Below are positions 8,993 to 16,999 of a stretch of DNA of 64,000 nt, in pieces. The DNA comes from Opitutia bacterium (lineage in GTDB: Bacteria > Verrucomicrobiota > Verrucomicrobiia > Opitutales > Opitutaceae), in NCBI GenBank assembly GCA_016217595.1, contig JACRHS010000021.1:62001-126000 (forward strand), in the 5' to 3' direction. The first letter of the stretch is position 1, and every line of letters begins with the position of its first letter. The notes below the pieces were generated by a model, which was not told where the DNA came from, did no database searches, and saw nothing but the letters and a program-made list of their open reading frames with translations. The translations under genes were made by a program, and so were the position numbers.

Positions 8993-9097
8993 TTAGAGCG
9001 GTTGCAATAGAACTGTAGCCGAGTTACGCGGTTATGCCGCAGCCACGCTTACGCCTGTGGCTCAAGCGCGGCTACGGCTCTTCTGCAACCGCTCTAA
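8993..9097. repeat. Long imperfect palindrome (MITE/REP-like)
   Basis: The ends are a perfect 14-bp inverted repeat: TTAGAGCGGTTGCA (8993-9006) and TGCAACCGCTCTAA (9084-9097). Pairing continues inward imperfectly (AGAACTGTAGCCG against CGGCTACGGCTCT), with an inner GCCGCAGCCAC / GTGGCT hairpin. The 278-bp interval 8891-9168 holds nothing else I can support. Confidence 0.75.
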
Positions 9098-9168
9098 TCT
9101 GATGCGTAACACCCCTTCGCCCTGCCCGGCTGCCGTGTGCCAGCTGGCCATCTTGTACCACCAAGAAA

Positions 9169-9915
9169 CTACTCGGCGCTGTGCGTGGGCTCGTAAGGCA
9201 CGCCATCCTTTGACACCGGCATCGTTTCAAGTCTCGCCCGGTAGTCGCGAAGACACCGAAGCGCCACGCCATCAAACCTGCAAAGGCCCCACGCTCCATC
9301 GGCAGTCACCAATGCGAGCTGAGCGGCCAGGTCGAATTCCACTTTGACGGTGCGAGGGCCGACAAACTGGAAGACCAAATCCGGGACAAATCTTGTTGTA
9401 CCGATCACTCCAGCAAGCGTCGGCGGTTCCGGATCCCATGGGTCCCAAAATTTTTCAGCTTCTCCCGACGACAACGCATCGACCACCAGCCGGAAGGCCT
9501 CCACGTGAGCCGAGTACTCGTGGAGCTTGGTAACTCTCGTGATAGCGACATCGCGGAGAATGAAATTGCCCCAAAAGGCACGCGGATAGAACGAAACATC
9601 TACTGCCCGCTCCAGCTGCCATACCTCCAACGCCTCCGCCTGACGATACGCGTTACACACGGCCGGGATCGAATCGAGTTGCGGCCAGTGATAAAGCTTC
9701 GGCACTGGGTAACGACGCACCATTACGGGAAACTGAAACAACATCTTCTTTTTTCGTAACTGCGGACGCGGCACATCAAGCGCCATGAGTTTCACCGCGG
9801 GCGTACTATCGACTAACGGCAGGGCGGGTACATTCAGACTTAACTTATCCGATGCACCCACTCCTTGGAGTAGCAACAAGCTCAGACAAAATGACCGGAC
9901 AACCCATGCGCTCAT
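9169..9915 (-). CDS. Secreted protein of unknown function
   Basis: About 248 residues from ATG 9915. The N-terminus (MSAWVVRSFCLSLLLLQGVG-A) is a typical Sec signal peptide. The mature part is a soluble, Pro/Trp/Tyr-containing domain with no motif I can name; the C-terminal half contains VGPRTVKVEFDLAAQLALV and ends in THSAE. It reads towards the palindrome at 8993-9097 and lies 51 bp from the ilvB stop on the same strand. No function is proposed. Confidence 0.7.
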   Translation of the reverse strand: MSAWVVRSFCLSLLLLQGVGASDKLSLNVPALPLVDSTPAVKLMALDVPRPQLRKKKMLFQFPVMVRRYPVPKLYHWPQLDSIPAVCNAYRQAEALEVWQLERAVDVSFYPRAFWGNFILRDVAITRVTKLHEYSAHVEAFRLVVDALSSGEAEKFWDPWDPEPPTLAGVIGTTRFVPDLVFQFVGPRTVKVEFDLAAQLALVTADGAWGLCRFDGVALRCLRDYRARLETMPVSKDGVPYEPTHSAE

Positions 9916-9965
9916 ATTCTGGAGACGCAGCACTCGCCCGTTTCTTAGTCGGAATCGCTCGTATT

Positions 9966-11747
9966 TTACTTCAGCAGCATGTCCTTCACCGTTTTGCCGG
10001 CGGGGATCATGGGGAGGACGTGGTTGGTGTAGGGCACCACCACGTCGAGCACGTACGGGCCGTCGTGGTCCAACATCTCCTGGATCGCTGCGCGCAGCTC
10101 GCTCTTCTTGAGCACGCGCCGGCCGGCCACGCCAAAGCCTTCCGCGATCTTCGCGAAATCCGGATACAGCGCGCCGGGATTGTCGGGGCTACCGATGTCG
10201 TTCACGTCGCCGAGAATCGTGTTGCCGCGCAGGCTGCCGTAGAAGCGGTCCTCCCACTGCACCACCATGCCGAGGTGCTGGTTGTTCAAGATCATCGCCT
10301 TCGCGGCGATCTTCTCGATCTTCGCCGTCGCCAGCTCCTGGATATTCATCGTGAACGAGCCGTCGCCGTCGATGTCGATCACCTGCTTGCCAGGGTAGGC
10401 CACTTTCGCGCCGAGTGCGGCGGGATAACCGAAGCCCATCGCGCCGAGCCCGAGCGAGCTGATGAAACGGCGCGGTTCGTCAAAGCGATAAAACTGCGCC
10501 GCCCACATCTGATGCTGCCCCACACCGGTGACGACAATGGCGTCGCCCTGCGTCAGCTCGTAAAGCGCCTGCACGGCCTCCTGCGGCTGGATGTGGCTGG
10601 CGGCGCGGTCGTAGGTGAAGGGAAACTCTTTTTTCCACGCGCTGAGCTGGGCGTGCCAGGCCTTGGTGTCGGGCGGGGTGAACTTGCTGGCGGTGAGCAG
10701 CGCGTTGAGCCGGTCGAGCGCGTGCTTCACGTCGCTCACGATGGCGTGGTGCACGCGCTTGTTCTTGTTGTGCTCGGAGGGGTCGACGTCGATGTGGACG
10801 ATGGCCGCGTGCGCGGCAAATTTGCTGGTGTCGCCGGTGATGCGGTCATCGAACCGCGCGCCGAGCACGATGAGCAGGTCGCTTTGGTCCACGGCCCAGT
10901 TGCCGTAAGCGGCGCCGTGCATGCCAAACCACTGCAACGAGAGCGGGTGCGTCTCGGGGAACGCCCCCAGGCCCATCAGCGTGGTGGCCACGGGCACGTT
11001 GGCCTTCTCGGCAAATTTCTTCAGCGCCGCGCTCGCCTCCGCGGAGACCACGCCGCCGCCCACGTAGAGCACCGGCTGCCGGGCTTGCGCGAGCAGGTCG
11101 ATGACCGGACGCAACGCCTCGTCGGTGGCGCGGGGCGCCGACTCGATCCACGGGTTGCGAAACGACACTGTTGCGGGGAATTCCGGCGTGAACCGCGCCT
11201 GCTGCACGTCCTTCGGGATGTCGATCACCACCGGACCGGGCCGGCCGCTGCGCGCGATTTGGAACGCCTCCTTGAACACCCGCGGCAGGTCGTGCACGTC
11301 GATCACGAGGAAGGAGTGCTTCACGACCGGCAGCGTCATGCCGTAAAAATCCGTCTCCTGAAACGCCATTTTCCCGATGTATTTCGAGAACACCTGGCCG
11401 GTGATCGCCACCATCGGGATCGAGTCCATGTAGGCGTCGGCGATGGCGGAAACGAGATTGGTCGCGCCCGGGCCGCTGGTGGCCATGCACACGCCGACCT
11501 TGCCGCAGGCCCGCGCGTAGCCGTTGGCGGCGAACGACCCGCCCTGCTCGTGGCGCGGGAGGATGGTGCGGATCTTGCCCGAACGCGCCAGCGCCTGGTG
11601 CAACTCCAGCGAGCTGCCGCCGGGATAGGCGAAAATGACGTCGACGGCTTCGCGCAACAGGCATTCGACCACGCAGTCGGCCCCCTTCATTTCGCGGGGA
11701 GCGGCGGACGGCTTGGCGACAGTGGCAGGCTTGCGGGTCTTTTTCAT
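9966..11747 (-). CDS. ilvB: Acetolactate synthase, catalytic (large) subunit
   Basis: TPP- and FAD-dependent enzyme that condenses two pyruvates to acetolactate (or pyruvate with 2-oxobutyrate), the first common step of Val/Leu/Ile synthesis. The catalytic glutamate lies in [19 protein letters not shown] (E67); SGPGATNL follows. The C-terminal TPP site reads [17 protein letters not shown]...LNNQHLGMV. At 593 aa it is full length. ATG 11747 (MKKTRKP) is chosen although the frame is open to 12812, because the upstream part is antisense to the phosphodiesterase gene. The regulatory subunit gene ilvN is not adjacent. Confidence 0.95.
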   Translation of the reverse strand: MKKTRKPATVAKPSAAPREMKGADCVVECLLREAVDVIFAYPGGSSLELHQALARSGKIRTILPRHEQGGSFAANGYARACGKVGVCMATSGPGATNLVSAIADAYMDSIPMVAITGQVFSKYIGKMAFQETDFYGMTLPVVKHSFLVIDVHDLPRVFKEAFQIARSGRPGPVVIDIPKDVQQARFTPEFPATVSFRNPWIESAPRATDEALRPVIDLLAQARQPVLYVGGGVVSAEASAALKKFAEKANVPVATTLMGLGAFPETHPLSLQWFGMHGAAYGNWAVDQSDLLIVLGARFDDRITGDTSKFAAHAAIVHIDVDPSEHNKNKRVHHAIVSDVKHALDRLNALLTASKFTPPDTKAWHAQLSAWKKEFPFTYDRAASHIQPQEAVQALYELTQGDAIVVTGVGQHQMWAAQFYRFDEPRRFISSLGLGAMGFGYPAALGAKVAYPGKQVIDIDGDGSFTMNIQELATAKIEKIAAKAMILNNQHLGMVVQWEDRFYGSLRGNTILGDVNDIGSPDNPGALYPDFAKIAEGFGVAGRRVLKKSELRAAIQEMLDHDGPYVLDVVVPYTNHVLPMIPAGKTVKDMLLK

Positions 11748-11891
11748 GGCGGGAGAGTTTCGCGTACGGAGGGCAAAAACAAAGTGCACCGCCGCGCGGC
11801 GAGGCAAGAGCGGTTTTGGCCCAAATGAAGCCGGTTCCCGCCAAATTTCGAGATGGAGCTGCGGTTCTTCGTCTCTATTCGTGGGGATCTC

Positions 11892-12680
11892 GTGGTTAAA
11901 TTTCTTTTCATCGGAGACATCGTGGGCCGGCCGGGACGGGAAATCGCGCTCGCGCGGGTGCCGGCGCTGCGCACCGAGCTGGGGCTCGATTTCGTGATCG
12001 CCAACGGCGAAAACGCCGCCGCCGGCGCCGGCATCACCGGCGGCATCGCCCGCACCCTCCTCGCGGGCGGGATCGACGCCCTCACGCTCGGCGACCACGT
12101 CTGGGACCAACGCGGCTGGGAAACCGAGATCGTCGAGCTCGACCGCGTTTGCCGGCCGGCGAACCTCCCCACGGCATGCCCCGGGCGCGACCACGTGATC
12201 CTGGAGAAAAACGGTTTCCGCCTCGCCATCGCCACCGTGCTCGGGCGCACCTTCCTCGGCATGAAAGGCGACTGCCCGTTCCTCGGCGCCGACGCCTTGC
12301 TCAAAAAAACCGTCGGCGCAGGCGCGGCCGATGCGGCGTTCATCGAGATCCACGCCGAGGCGACCTCGGAGAAACAAGCGCTCGGCTGGTATCTCGACGG
12401 ACGCGCCGCCGCCGTGCTCGGCACGCACACCCACGTGCCCACGGCCGACGCCAGCGTGCTGCCCGGCGGCACGGCCTTCATGTGCGACGTCGGCATGACC
12501 GGCCCGTACGCGAGCGTGCTCGGCCGCGAAGTTAAACCGGTGCTGGGGCGTTTTCTCGACGGCATGCCGCGCAAATTCGAGATCGCCGAAGGCGACGTGC
12601 GCCTCTCCGCCGCGCTGGTCGAATACGATCCGACGACGAAACGCGCCACCCGCTGCGAACTCATCACCGTGCGTGCCTGA
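11892..12680 (+). CDS. YmdB/TIGR00282-type metallophosphoesterase
   Basis: Di-iron phosphoesterase family related to B. subtilis YmdB, active on 2',3'-cyclic nucleotides. Motifs are [11 protein letters not shown] at the N-terminus, [30 protein letters not shown] and the closing DVGMTGPY, together supplying the Asp, Glu, Asn and His metal ligands. GTG 11892 gives [12 protein letters not shown], the usual family start, with GGGGAT a few bases upstream. An ATG at 11853 would add 13 residues that do not fit the family. It is divergent from ilvB across 144 bp. Confidence 0.93.
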   Translation: MVKFLFIGDIVGRPGREIALARVPALRTELGLDFVIANGENAAAGAGITGGIARTLLAGGIDALTLGDHVWDQRGWETEIVELDRVCRPANLPTACPGRDHVILEKNGFRLAIATVLGRTFLGMKGDCPFLGADALLKKTVGAGAADAAFIEIHAEATSEKQALGWYLDGRAAAVLGTHTHVPTADASVLPGGTAFMCDVGMTGPYASVLGREVKPVLGRFLDGMPRKFEIAEGDVRLSAALVEYDPTTKRATRCELITVRA

Positions 12681-12728
12681 TGGCGACGCGCGACGCCTGC
12701 TGACCGCATACGCGAGCGCCCTCCGCCT

Positions 12729-12755
12729 CGTAGCGGACGAGGTGACGAGGCCGGG
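12729..12755 (+). repeat. 27-bp interspersed repeat, copy A
   Basis: CGTAGCGG-ACGAGGTGACGAGGCCGGG, one of five copies between 12.7 and 15.9 kb of consensus CGTAGCGGCCGAGGTGACGA followed by GGCCGGG. It lies between the phosphodiesterase gene and the small gene at 12899. Confidence 0.75.
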
Positions 12756-12898
12756 TATTTGGAATTTTCGCCGACGGGAAAGAAGCGGTGAAAAGGGTCC
12801 GGCCTTGCCCAAGAACGGCTTCCTTGCTCAACCTTCGCGACATGTTTCTCCTATCATTAAAGCCATCGAACAAGGCTGGATGACACTATACGGAACCA

Positions 12899-13288
12899 AT
12901 GAGCGCCCGCGAAACAGTCTCAGCAATATTCAGAGAACTCGTCGGTGCGAAGGCTGAGCGGCTGGACGCCGAGCACTATCTTGCCGATGTAAATTCCCGA
13001 ATTACATCAGCGCTCACGAGGAAAGATGACGGTGAAGAAGCCATCCTGCATGCGGATAAAATTGGATTTCACCTGGTGGACTGGCAGGCCGATGCTGCAT
13101 TTATCGTCGCGCTTTCATTGTGTCCCGAACGATTCACAGACGAAGAGATCCAAGAAGGCATTGAAGCATTTCTGATTCACGCGCCATCCCACATCGTCGA
13201 AGCTGCGCGGCTTGCTGGATATCCCACCGATAACTTTTCAGATAATACAGGAAATCCGCCCAACAAGTCGGTACAAACATCGACTTAA
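12899..13288 (+). CDS. Small conserved-looking protein of unknown function
   Basis: 129-residue soluble protein, mostly alpha-helical and acidic, with an N-terminal AERLDAEHYLADVNSRITSA block and a central FIVALSLCPERFTDEEI block. No transmembrane segment, signal peptide or catalytic motif is visible. The start at ATG 12899 has only a weak upstream GGA. It is flanked by copies A and B of the interspersed repeat, and its codon use is AT-richer than the ilvB/phosphodiesterase region, so it may be an acquired cassette. No function is proposed. Confidence 0.65.
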   Translation: MSARETVSAIFRELVGAKAERLDAEHYLADVNSRITSALTRKDDGEEAILHADKIGFHLVDWQADAAFIVALSLCPERFTDEEIQEGIEAFLIHAPSHIVEAARLAGYPTDNFSDNTGNPPNKSVQTST

Positions 13289-13410
13289 ACGACCCCGCCT
13301 TCAGCGAGGGGACCTGGGTCGTTGTCTGAACTTTCGCAACAAGCCAAAGAAAGCACGGAACAGCGCAACAAGATTGCGCCCCTGCGTTGCGCACCGCAGC
13401 TGATGCGCCA

Positions 13411-13438
13411 CCTAGCCTCCTCACGTCGGCCGCTACGG
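13411..13438 (-). repeat. 27-bp interspersed repeat, copy B
   Basis: Reverse complement reads CCGTAGCGGCCGACGTGAGG followed by AGGCTAGG. It matches copy A in inverse orientation and lies between the genes at 12899 and 13540. The 251-bp interval 13289-13539 holds nothing else. Confidence 0.7.
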
Positions 13439-13539
13439 GCAGAAGGCGCTACCTCGCACATCGTGGGATAGGCCCGGCCTTTCCTCTGGCAAAGCGGTGT
13501 GATGGCGCCTAGATTCCGGCGCGGAAACCCCTTCTTTCT

Positions 13540-14466
13540 ATGCGTACCCTCCTGTTGGTTCTCACCCTGATCGGAATCATCGCGCACTCTTCGGCCGCTC
13601 CCGGGAAAATCGGCGCGCTCATGCTCAACGACGGTCCGTTTTGGACGACTGTGGAGAAGGGCGTAAAAGCGGGAGCTACAGCCGGCGGACTGGAAGCCGC
13701 CACGATCATTCCCCCGATCACCAACGGCGCCACCCAGGCCAAATATCTGTCGGTCCTGGCCGCGCAGAAGCCCGGCGTGATCCTGTTCAACCCGTCCTGG
13801 CAGGAGCAGACGAACGATGCGATGAAAAGCTGCCTGGCGAGCGGCATCAAACTGATCGCCCTGGAGGGCCAGCTCCCCGCCGAGGTGCCCCACTTGTTTG
13901 TGGGACATGACCGCACGGGCCTGGGAAAGACCGGCGCCAAGCTGCTGGTCTCTCTCGCCACCGACAGCGACGAGGTCGGATTTCTGCGCGTGCCCAACCA
14001 AAAAACTTACACCGACAACGAGCTCGAAGCGATCAAGGCGATGCGCGAACACCACCCGAAGGCCATCGTGCGGGCCGATATTTTTGGCCGTCAGAATCGC
14101 AGCGAGAATCTCGCCCAGGCGGTCCTGCTGCTGCAAAAATACCCGCAACTGCGCATCGTCTACACGACCAGCTCGGGCTCATCGATCGATATGTTGCAGG
14201 CGTTGAAGCAAACGGGCCGCGCCGGCAAGGTGCGGTTCATCGGTTTCGGCGTTTCGCTGCCGGCCGAGGTCGCCGCGGCGATCGAAAACGGAACGATCGA
14301 GGCTTGGATTGCGCAGAACCCTTATGCGGTCGGGCGCAAAGCGGCAGAGCTGGCCGCCGCCCTCCTCGATGGAAAAACCGTTCCAGAAGTCAGCTACGTC
14401 GACGCGATGGTGGTGACCAAACAAAACCTCCGCGATCCCCAGGTGCAGGAGCTACTGAGCCACTGA
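13540..14466 (+). CDS. Periplasmic sugar-binding-like protein (RbsB/type 1 PBP family)
   Basis: 308 residues with a Sec signal peptide (MRTLLLVLTLIGIIAHSSAA). The mature part has the two-lobe periplasmic-binding fold of ribose/galactose-type receptors: KIGALMLNDGPFWTTVEKGV at the start, then ITNGATQAKYLSVLAAQKPG, GIKLIALEGQ, a hinge-crossing IVYTTSSGSSIDMLQALKQ and a C-terminal IAQNPYAVGRKAAELAAAL segment. These proteins capture sugars or AI-2-like ligands for ABC importers or sensors. No ABC permease or ATPase is nearby, so it is an orphan receptor here. It sits between repeat copies B and C. Confidence 0.88.
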   Translation: MRTLLLVLTLIGIIAHSSAAPGKIGALMLNDGPFWTTVEKGVKAGATAGGLEAATIIPPITNGATQAKYLSVLAAQKPGVILFNPSWQEQTNDAMKSCLASGIKLIALEGQLPAEVPHLFVGHDRTGLGKTGAKLLVSLATDSDEVGFLRVPNQKTYTDNELEAIKAMREHHPKAIVRADIFGRQNRSENLAQAVLLLQKYPQLRIVYTTSSGSSIDMLQALKQTGRAGKVRFIGFGVSLPAEVAAAIENGTIEAWIAQNPYAVGRKAAELAAALLDGKTVPEVSYVDAMVVTKQNLRDPQVQELLSH

Positions 14467-14564
14467 GGGACCAGCTAGCGGAGAGAAGATTCAACCCGGG
14501 CCACGGGAGTACGGAGAGGAGCAGCCCGGGCATGGTGCGATCAGTCGGCCGAAGCGCTCCGGCG

Positions 14565-14617
14565 GTGGGGCGGGGTTTATCCCCGCCGGTTTGGCGGGCA
14601 TAAAGCCCGCCCCACCC
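14565..14617. repeat. Palindromic REP-like element with two nested stems
   Basis: Outer arms GGTGGGGCGGGGTTTAT (14565-14581) and ATAAAGCCCGCCCCACC (14601-14617) pair at 16 of 17 positions. Inside lies CCCCGCC-GGTTT-GGCGGG. It follows the sugar-binding protein gene and could act as an mRNA stabiliser or terminator, but there is no T-tract. Confidence 0.75.
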
Positions 14618-14684
14618 TCGGCAGGTCCCCACTACCGTCGATTCCAGCAAAGAAGAGAGCCCGCGCCTGCCCCCCGCCCTGCCC

Positions 14685-14711
14685 CGTAGCGGCCGAGGTG
14701 ACGAGGTCAGG
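14685..14711 (+). repeat. 27-bp interspersed repeat, copy C
   Basis: CGTAGCGGCCGAGGTGACGA followed by GGTCAGG. Same orientation as copies A and D. Confidence 0.75.
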
Positions 14712-14893
14712 CGACTGCATTGCCCACGAAAGATCCATATGATTTGATTTCGCCCAAAAAGAGATCACAGCCGGCAAGCAAGTGCCCTCTTTATGGTCAT
14801 CCTACTCTGCCTACTCACAAATTTCTTGTGCTTATAGATACAATAGAACTTCCTCAGAAGATTCCAGCCGTAGCACATTAAACAACTGACACC

Positions 14894-15286
14894 ATGCCCA
14901 TTGCGCCCCTTCGCTCCATCATACTAGCAATAACCATCGCCAGCTTGGTCGGCTGCGCAACCGCACCAAGGAGCTCATCTATACCCGATAGAATATACGA
15001 GACCCGAGAGGTCCAAACACCGCCGCAGGCAATTCATAAAGAAAGACCCGACTACCCGAAAGAACTAAGGCGCCGCGGCATTGCTGGCGTAGGCGTTGTG
15101 CTTTTTACAGTTCTACCAGACGGCACAGTTCACGATGCCATAATCGTTCAAGACACACATCCCAGCTTCGGGAGCGCAGCTTTAGCCTGCATCCGTCATT
15201 GGCGATTCAAACCTGCGTTGATAGATGGTAATCCGGTGGCATGCCGCATGTCAGTGCCCATCCAATTTAAGATAACCAACGGCTGA
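14894..15286 (+). CDS. Lipoprotein with TonB C-terminal-like domain
   Basis: 130 residues. The signal peptide ends in a lipobox (IASLVGC, Cys about residue 21). The mature part is a TonB_C-type domain: PDYPKELRRRGIAGVGVVLF, LPDGTVHDAIIV and FGSAALACIRHWRFKPALIDG, then the final CRMSVPIQF strand. True TonB proteins are anchored in the inner membrane by a helix; here the only anchor is a lipid, with Ala at +2, which normally predicts the outer membrane. A similar protein is encoded at 35828. The coding region is AT-richer than its neighbours and lies between repeat copies C and D. Confidence 0.82.
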   Translation: MPIAPLRSIILAITIASLVGCATAPRSSSIPDRIYETREVQTPPQAIHKERPDYPKELRRRGIAGVGVVLFTVLPDGTVHDAIIVQDTHPSFGSAALACIRHWRFKPALIDGNPVACRMSVPIQFKITNG

Positions 15287-15364
15287 GCAACAGCACAAGC
15301 AGCCACGCAACAAATGATCAGCAGAGCAAAGCAATGCTTAAGTCTAGGCGCGCATTCTCCATAC

Positions 15365-15391
15365 CATAGCGGCAGAGGTGACGAGGCCGGA
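15365..15391 (+). repeat. 27-bp interspersed repeat, copy D
   Basis: CATAGCGGCAGAGGTGACGA followed by GGCCGGA. It separates the TonB-C lipoprotein gene from the small membrane protein gene. Confidence 0.72.
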
Positions 15392-15460
15392 CATTCCTGC
15401 ATTCATCGTCTGCCAACACACGCATCAGGCCCAGCTGCAAATTACTGGTGACTTCCCGCC

Positions 15461-15793
15461 ATGGCGCACCTGAATCGGACAAGCATGAGCGCCTTTTTCA
15501 ATTGGCTATATCCGCCTAACGAAAAGCCAGTTTCGGCATGGAAGCGGTACGGGGTTTTGGTGGCGTATGTCGTCTTGGCGATCTGGTGGGCTGCAAATGT
15601 CGTCTCATCCCCCCCAGAATACTCCGGTGAACACTATTCCCTCGGCGTAGTTTTGGCCATGGCTCTGGCACAGCATATCGCAACCTATTTTCCCTGGCCG
15701 GTACGTCTCCGACTTGCGGTGCAAATGCTCGCCTTGCTTCTGTTAATCGCGGGAAGCAGTTATATCTGCGCGACACTCCCCTTCTGGAAGTAA
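15461..15793 (+). CDS. Small membrane protein of unknown function
   Basis: About 102-110 residues with three predicted transmembrane helices: GVLVAYVVLAIWWAANVV, LGVVLAMALAQHIATYF and AVQMLALLLLIAGSSYICA. ATG 15461 or the in-frame ATG at 15485 (MSAFFNWLYPPNEKP) could be the start; neither has a ribosome-binding site. No family is recognised. It is flanked by repeat copies D and E. Confidence 0.6.
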   Translation: MAHLNRTSMSAFFNWLYPPNEKPVSAWKRYGVLVAYVVLAIWWAANVVSSPPEYSGEHYSLGVVLAMALAQHIATYFPWPVRLRLAVQMLALLLLIAGSSYICATLPFWK

Positions 15794-15831
15794 GCGCATC
15801 CCTACGCGGCACGCGGAATGTTACCGCGTCA

Positions 15832-15858
15832 CCCGGCCTCCTCACGGCGGCCGCTACG
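15832..15858 (-). repeat. 27-bp interspersed repeat, copy E
   Basis: Reverse complement reads TCGTAGCGGCCGCCGTGAGG followed by AGGCCGG. Same orientation as copy B; it lies between the small membrane protein gene and the exosortase gene. Confidence 0.72.
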
Positions 15859-15918
15859 AGAACGGGCGCGCGAAAACCGAGCTTGCCTGCATGCCGCGTA
15901 AGTTTTCGCTGAGCGCCC

Positions 15919-16881
15919 GTGCGCACGCTCTGGCAAAAACTTACGCGCCATACCCCCGGTGATTTTCTCGCGGCGTTGCTGCTGGCGGCGGGCTTCCTCG
16001 CTTTCGTGACGTGGGACCAAACGCACTGGTGGCGCGTGAAAACCGACTACGGCTTCGGCTGGCTCGTGCCGCTGTTCGTCGGCTACGTCGTGTACGAACG
16101 CTGGCCGCGCATCGCCGCCGCCGCCACGGCCTGCGCCGCGCCCGGGAGTCCGCGCGCCGCGGGCTGGCACCGGTGGGTGCTGCGGTTGTCGGTCGGACTC
16201 TCGCTGCTCTGGGGCGTGTTGTGGTTTTTGCTCGGCGCGTTTTATCGCGCGGGCGCCGGCGCTTCGCAACCGGGCACACTGGCGATCACCATGGGCGCGG
16301 TGGCCATCGTGTTGCCGCTGCTGTGGCTCCACGCCCCACCCTCCGCGACGCCGACACCCGCGCCGTTTTGGGCTGATGCGCGCCTCGGACTCGTGCGCTG
16401 GTTTCTGTTTCCCGTGCTGGTGTGGCTGGTGTCGGCGCCGCTTGTCTCGGCCATCGAAAACCAGCTCAGCCTCTTCCTGCTGCGCAAGGTCGTCACGGTG
16501 GTGTTCTTCGTTTTCGACGCCCTCGGCCTGCCTATCGCGCAAGAGGGCAACGTCCTCGCGCTGCCGCTCGGCCGGGTCGGCATGGCGGAAGCGTGCTCCG
16601 GCATTCGCTCGCTCACCGGTTGTTTGTTTGCGGGCGCGTTTCTCGCCGCGGTGTATCTCGAACGGCTCGGCCAGAAACTTGCGCTGCTCAGCGCCGCTCT
16701 CGGACTGGCGTTTCTGGGCAACCTCGCGCGCAGCCTGTTTCTGACCGCGTGGGCTTATCGCCACGGCCCGACGGCCATCGAAGGCGCGATGCACGACTTC
16801 GCCGGCTACGCCATCCTCGGCGTGACGACGCTGGGGCTGTTCGCCCTGCTGCCGCTCGTCCGCAGATTCGTGCCCCGCTAG
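15919..16881 (+). CDS. Exosortase/archaeosortase family transpeptidase
   Basis: Polytopic membrane cysteine protease/transpeptidase that processes PEP-CTERM-like C-terminal sorting signals. The catalytic Cys is in MAEACSGIRSLTGC, the Arg in GNLARSLFLTAWAY and the His in EGAMHDFAGY; these form the expected Cys-Arg-His set. About eight hydrophobic segments span 320 residues. No EpsI-type periplasmic domain is fused. The start is GTG 15919. I found no protein in the window with an obvious PEP-CTERM tail, so its substrates lie elsewhere. Confidence 0.9.
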   Translation: MRTLWQKLTRHTPGDFLAALLLAAGFLAFVTWDQTHWWRVKTDYGFGWLVPLFVGYVVYERWPRIAAAATACAAPGSPRAAGWHRWVLRLSVGLSLLWGVLWFLLGAFYRAGAGASQPGTLAITMGAVAIVLPLLWLHAPPSATPTPAPFWADARLGLVRWFLFPVLVWLVSAPLVSAIENQLSLFLLRKVVTVVFFVFDALGLPIAQEGNVLALPLGRVGMAEACSGIRSLTGCLFAGAFLAAVYLERLGQKLALLSAALGLAFLGNLARSLFLTAWAYRHGPTAIEGAMHDFAGYAILGVTTLGLFALLPLVRRFVPR

Positions 16882-16999
16882 CGCCAGCTACGTTGCCATA
16901 CGATTACAGGATTAGCTCGTTGACCGAGCATCAGCTTTACCCATTATGTTTCTTAAGGTTACGCACCCAGCGCGCCCGATTATAACTCCCAACCCTACC

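Larger units (their letters stand above)
14467..14893. other. 427-bp non-coding interval
   Basis: Contains a strong palindrome (14565-14617) and copy C of the 27-bp repeat (14685-14711). The last ~130 bases are AT-rich and presumably hold the promoter of the TonB-C lipoprotein gene, but I cannot point to a convincing -35/-10 pair. No coding region is supported. Confidence 0.6.

Noticed and set aside
9852..11828. 658-codon plus-strand frame opposite ilvB
   Set aside because: His/Arg/Val-rich composition of an antisense shadow in high-GC DNA. The minus strand encodes acetolactate synthase with all motifs.
11748..12812. N-terminal extension of the ilvB frame
   Set aside because: It is antisense to the YmdB-type gene and carries no ilvB-like features. 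The real start is 11747.
12729..15858. Integron cassette array
   Set aside because: The repeats have mixed orientation, lack the RYYYAAC/GTTRRRY cores of attC sites, and no integrase gene is in the window.
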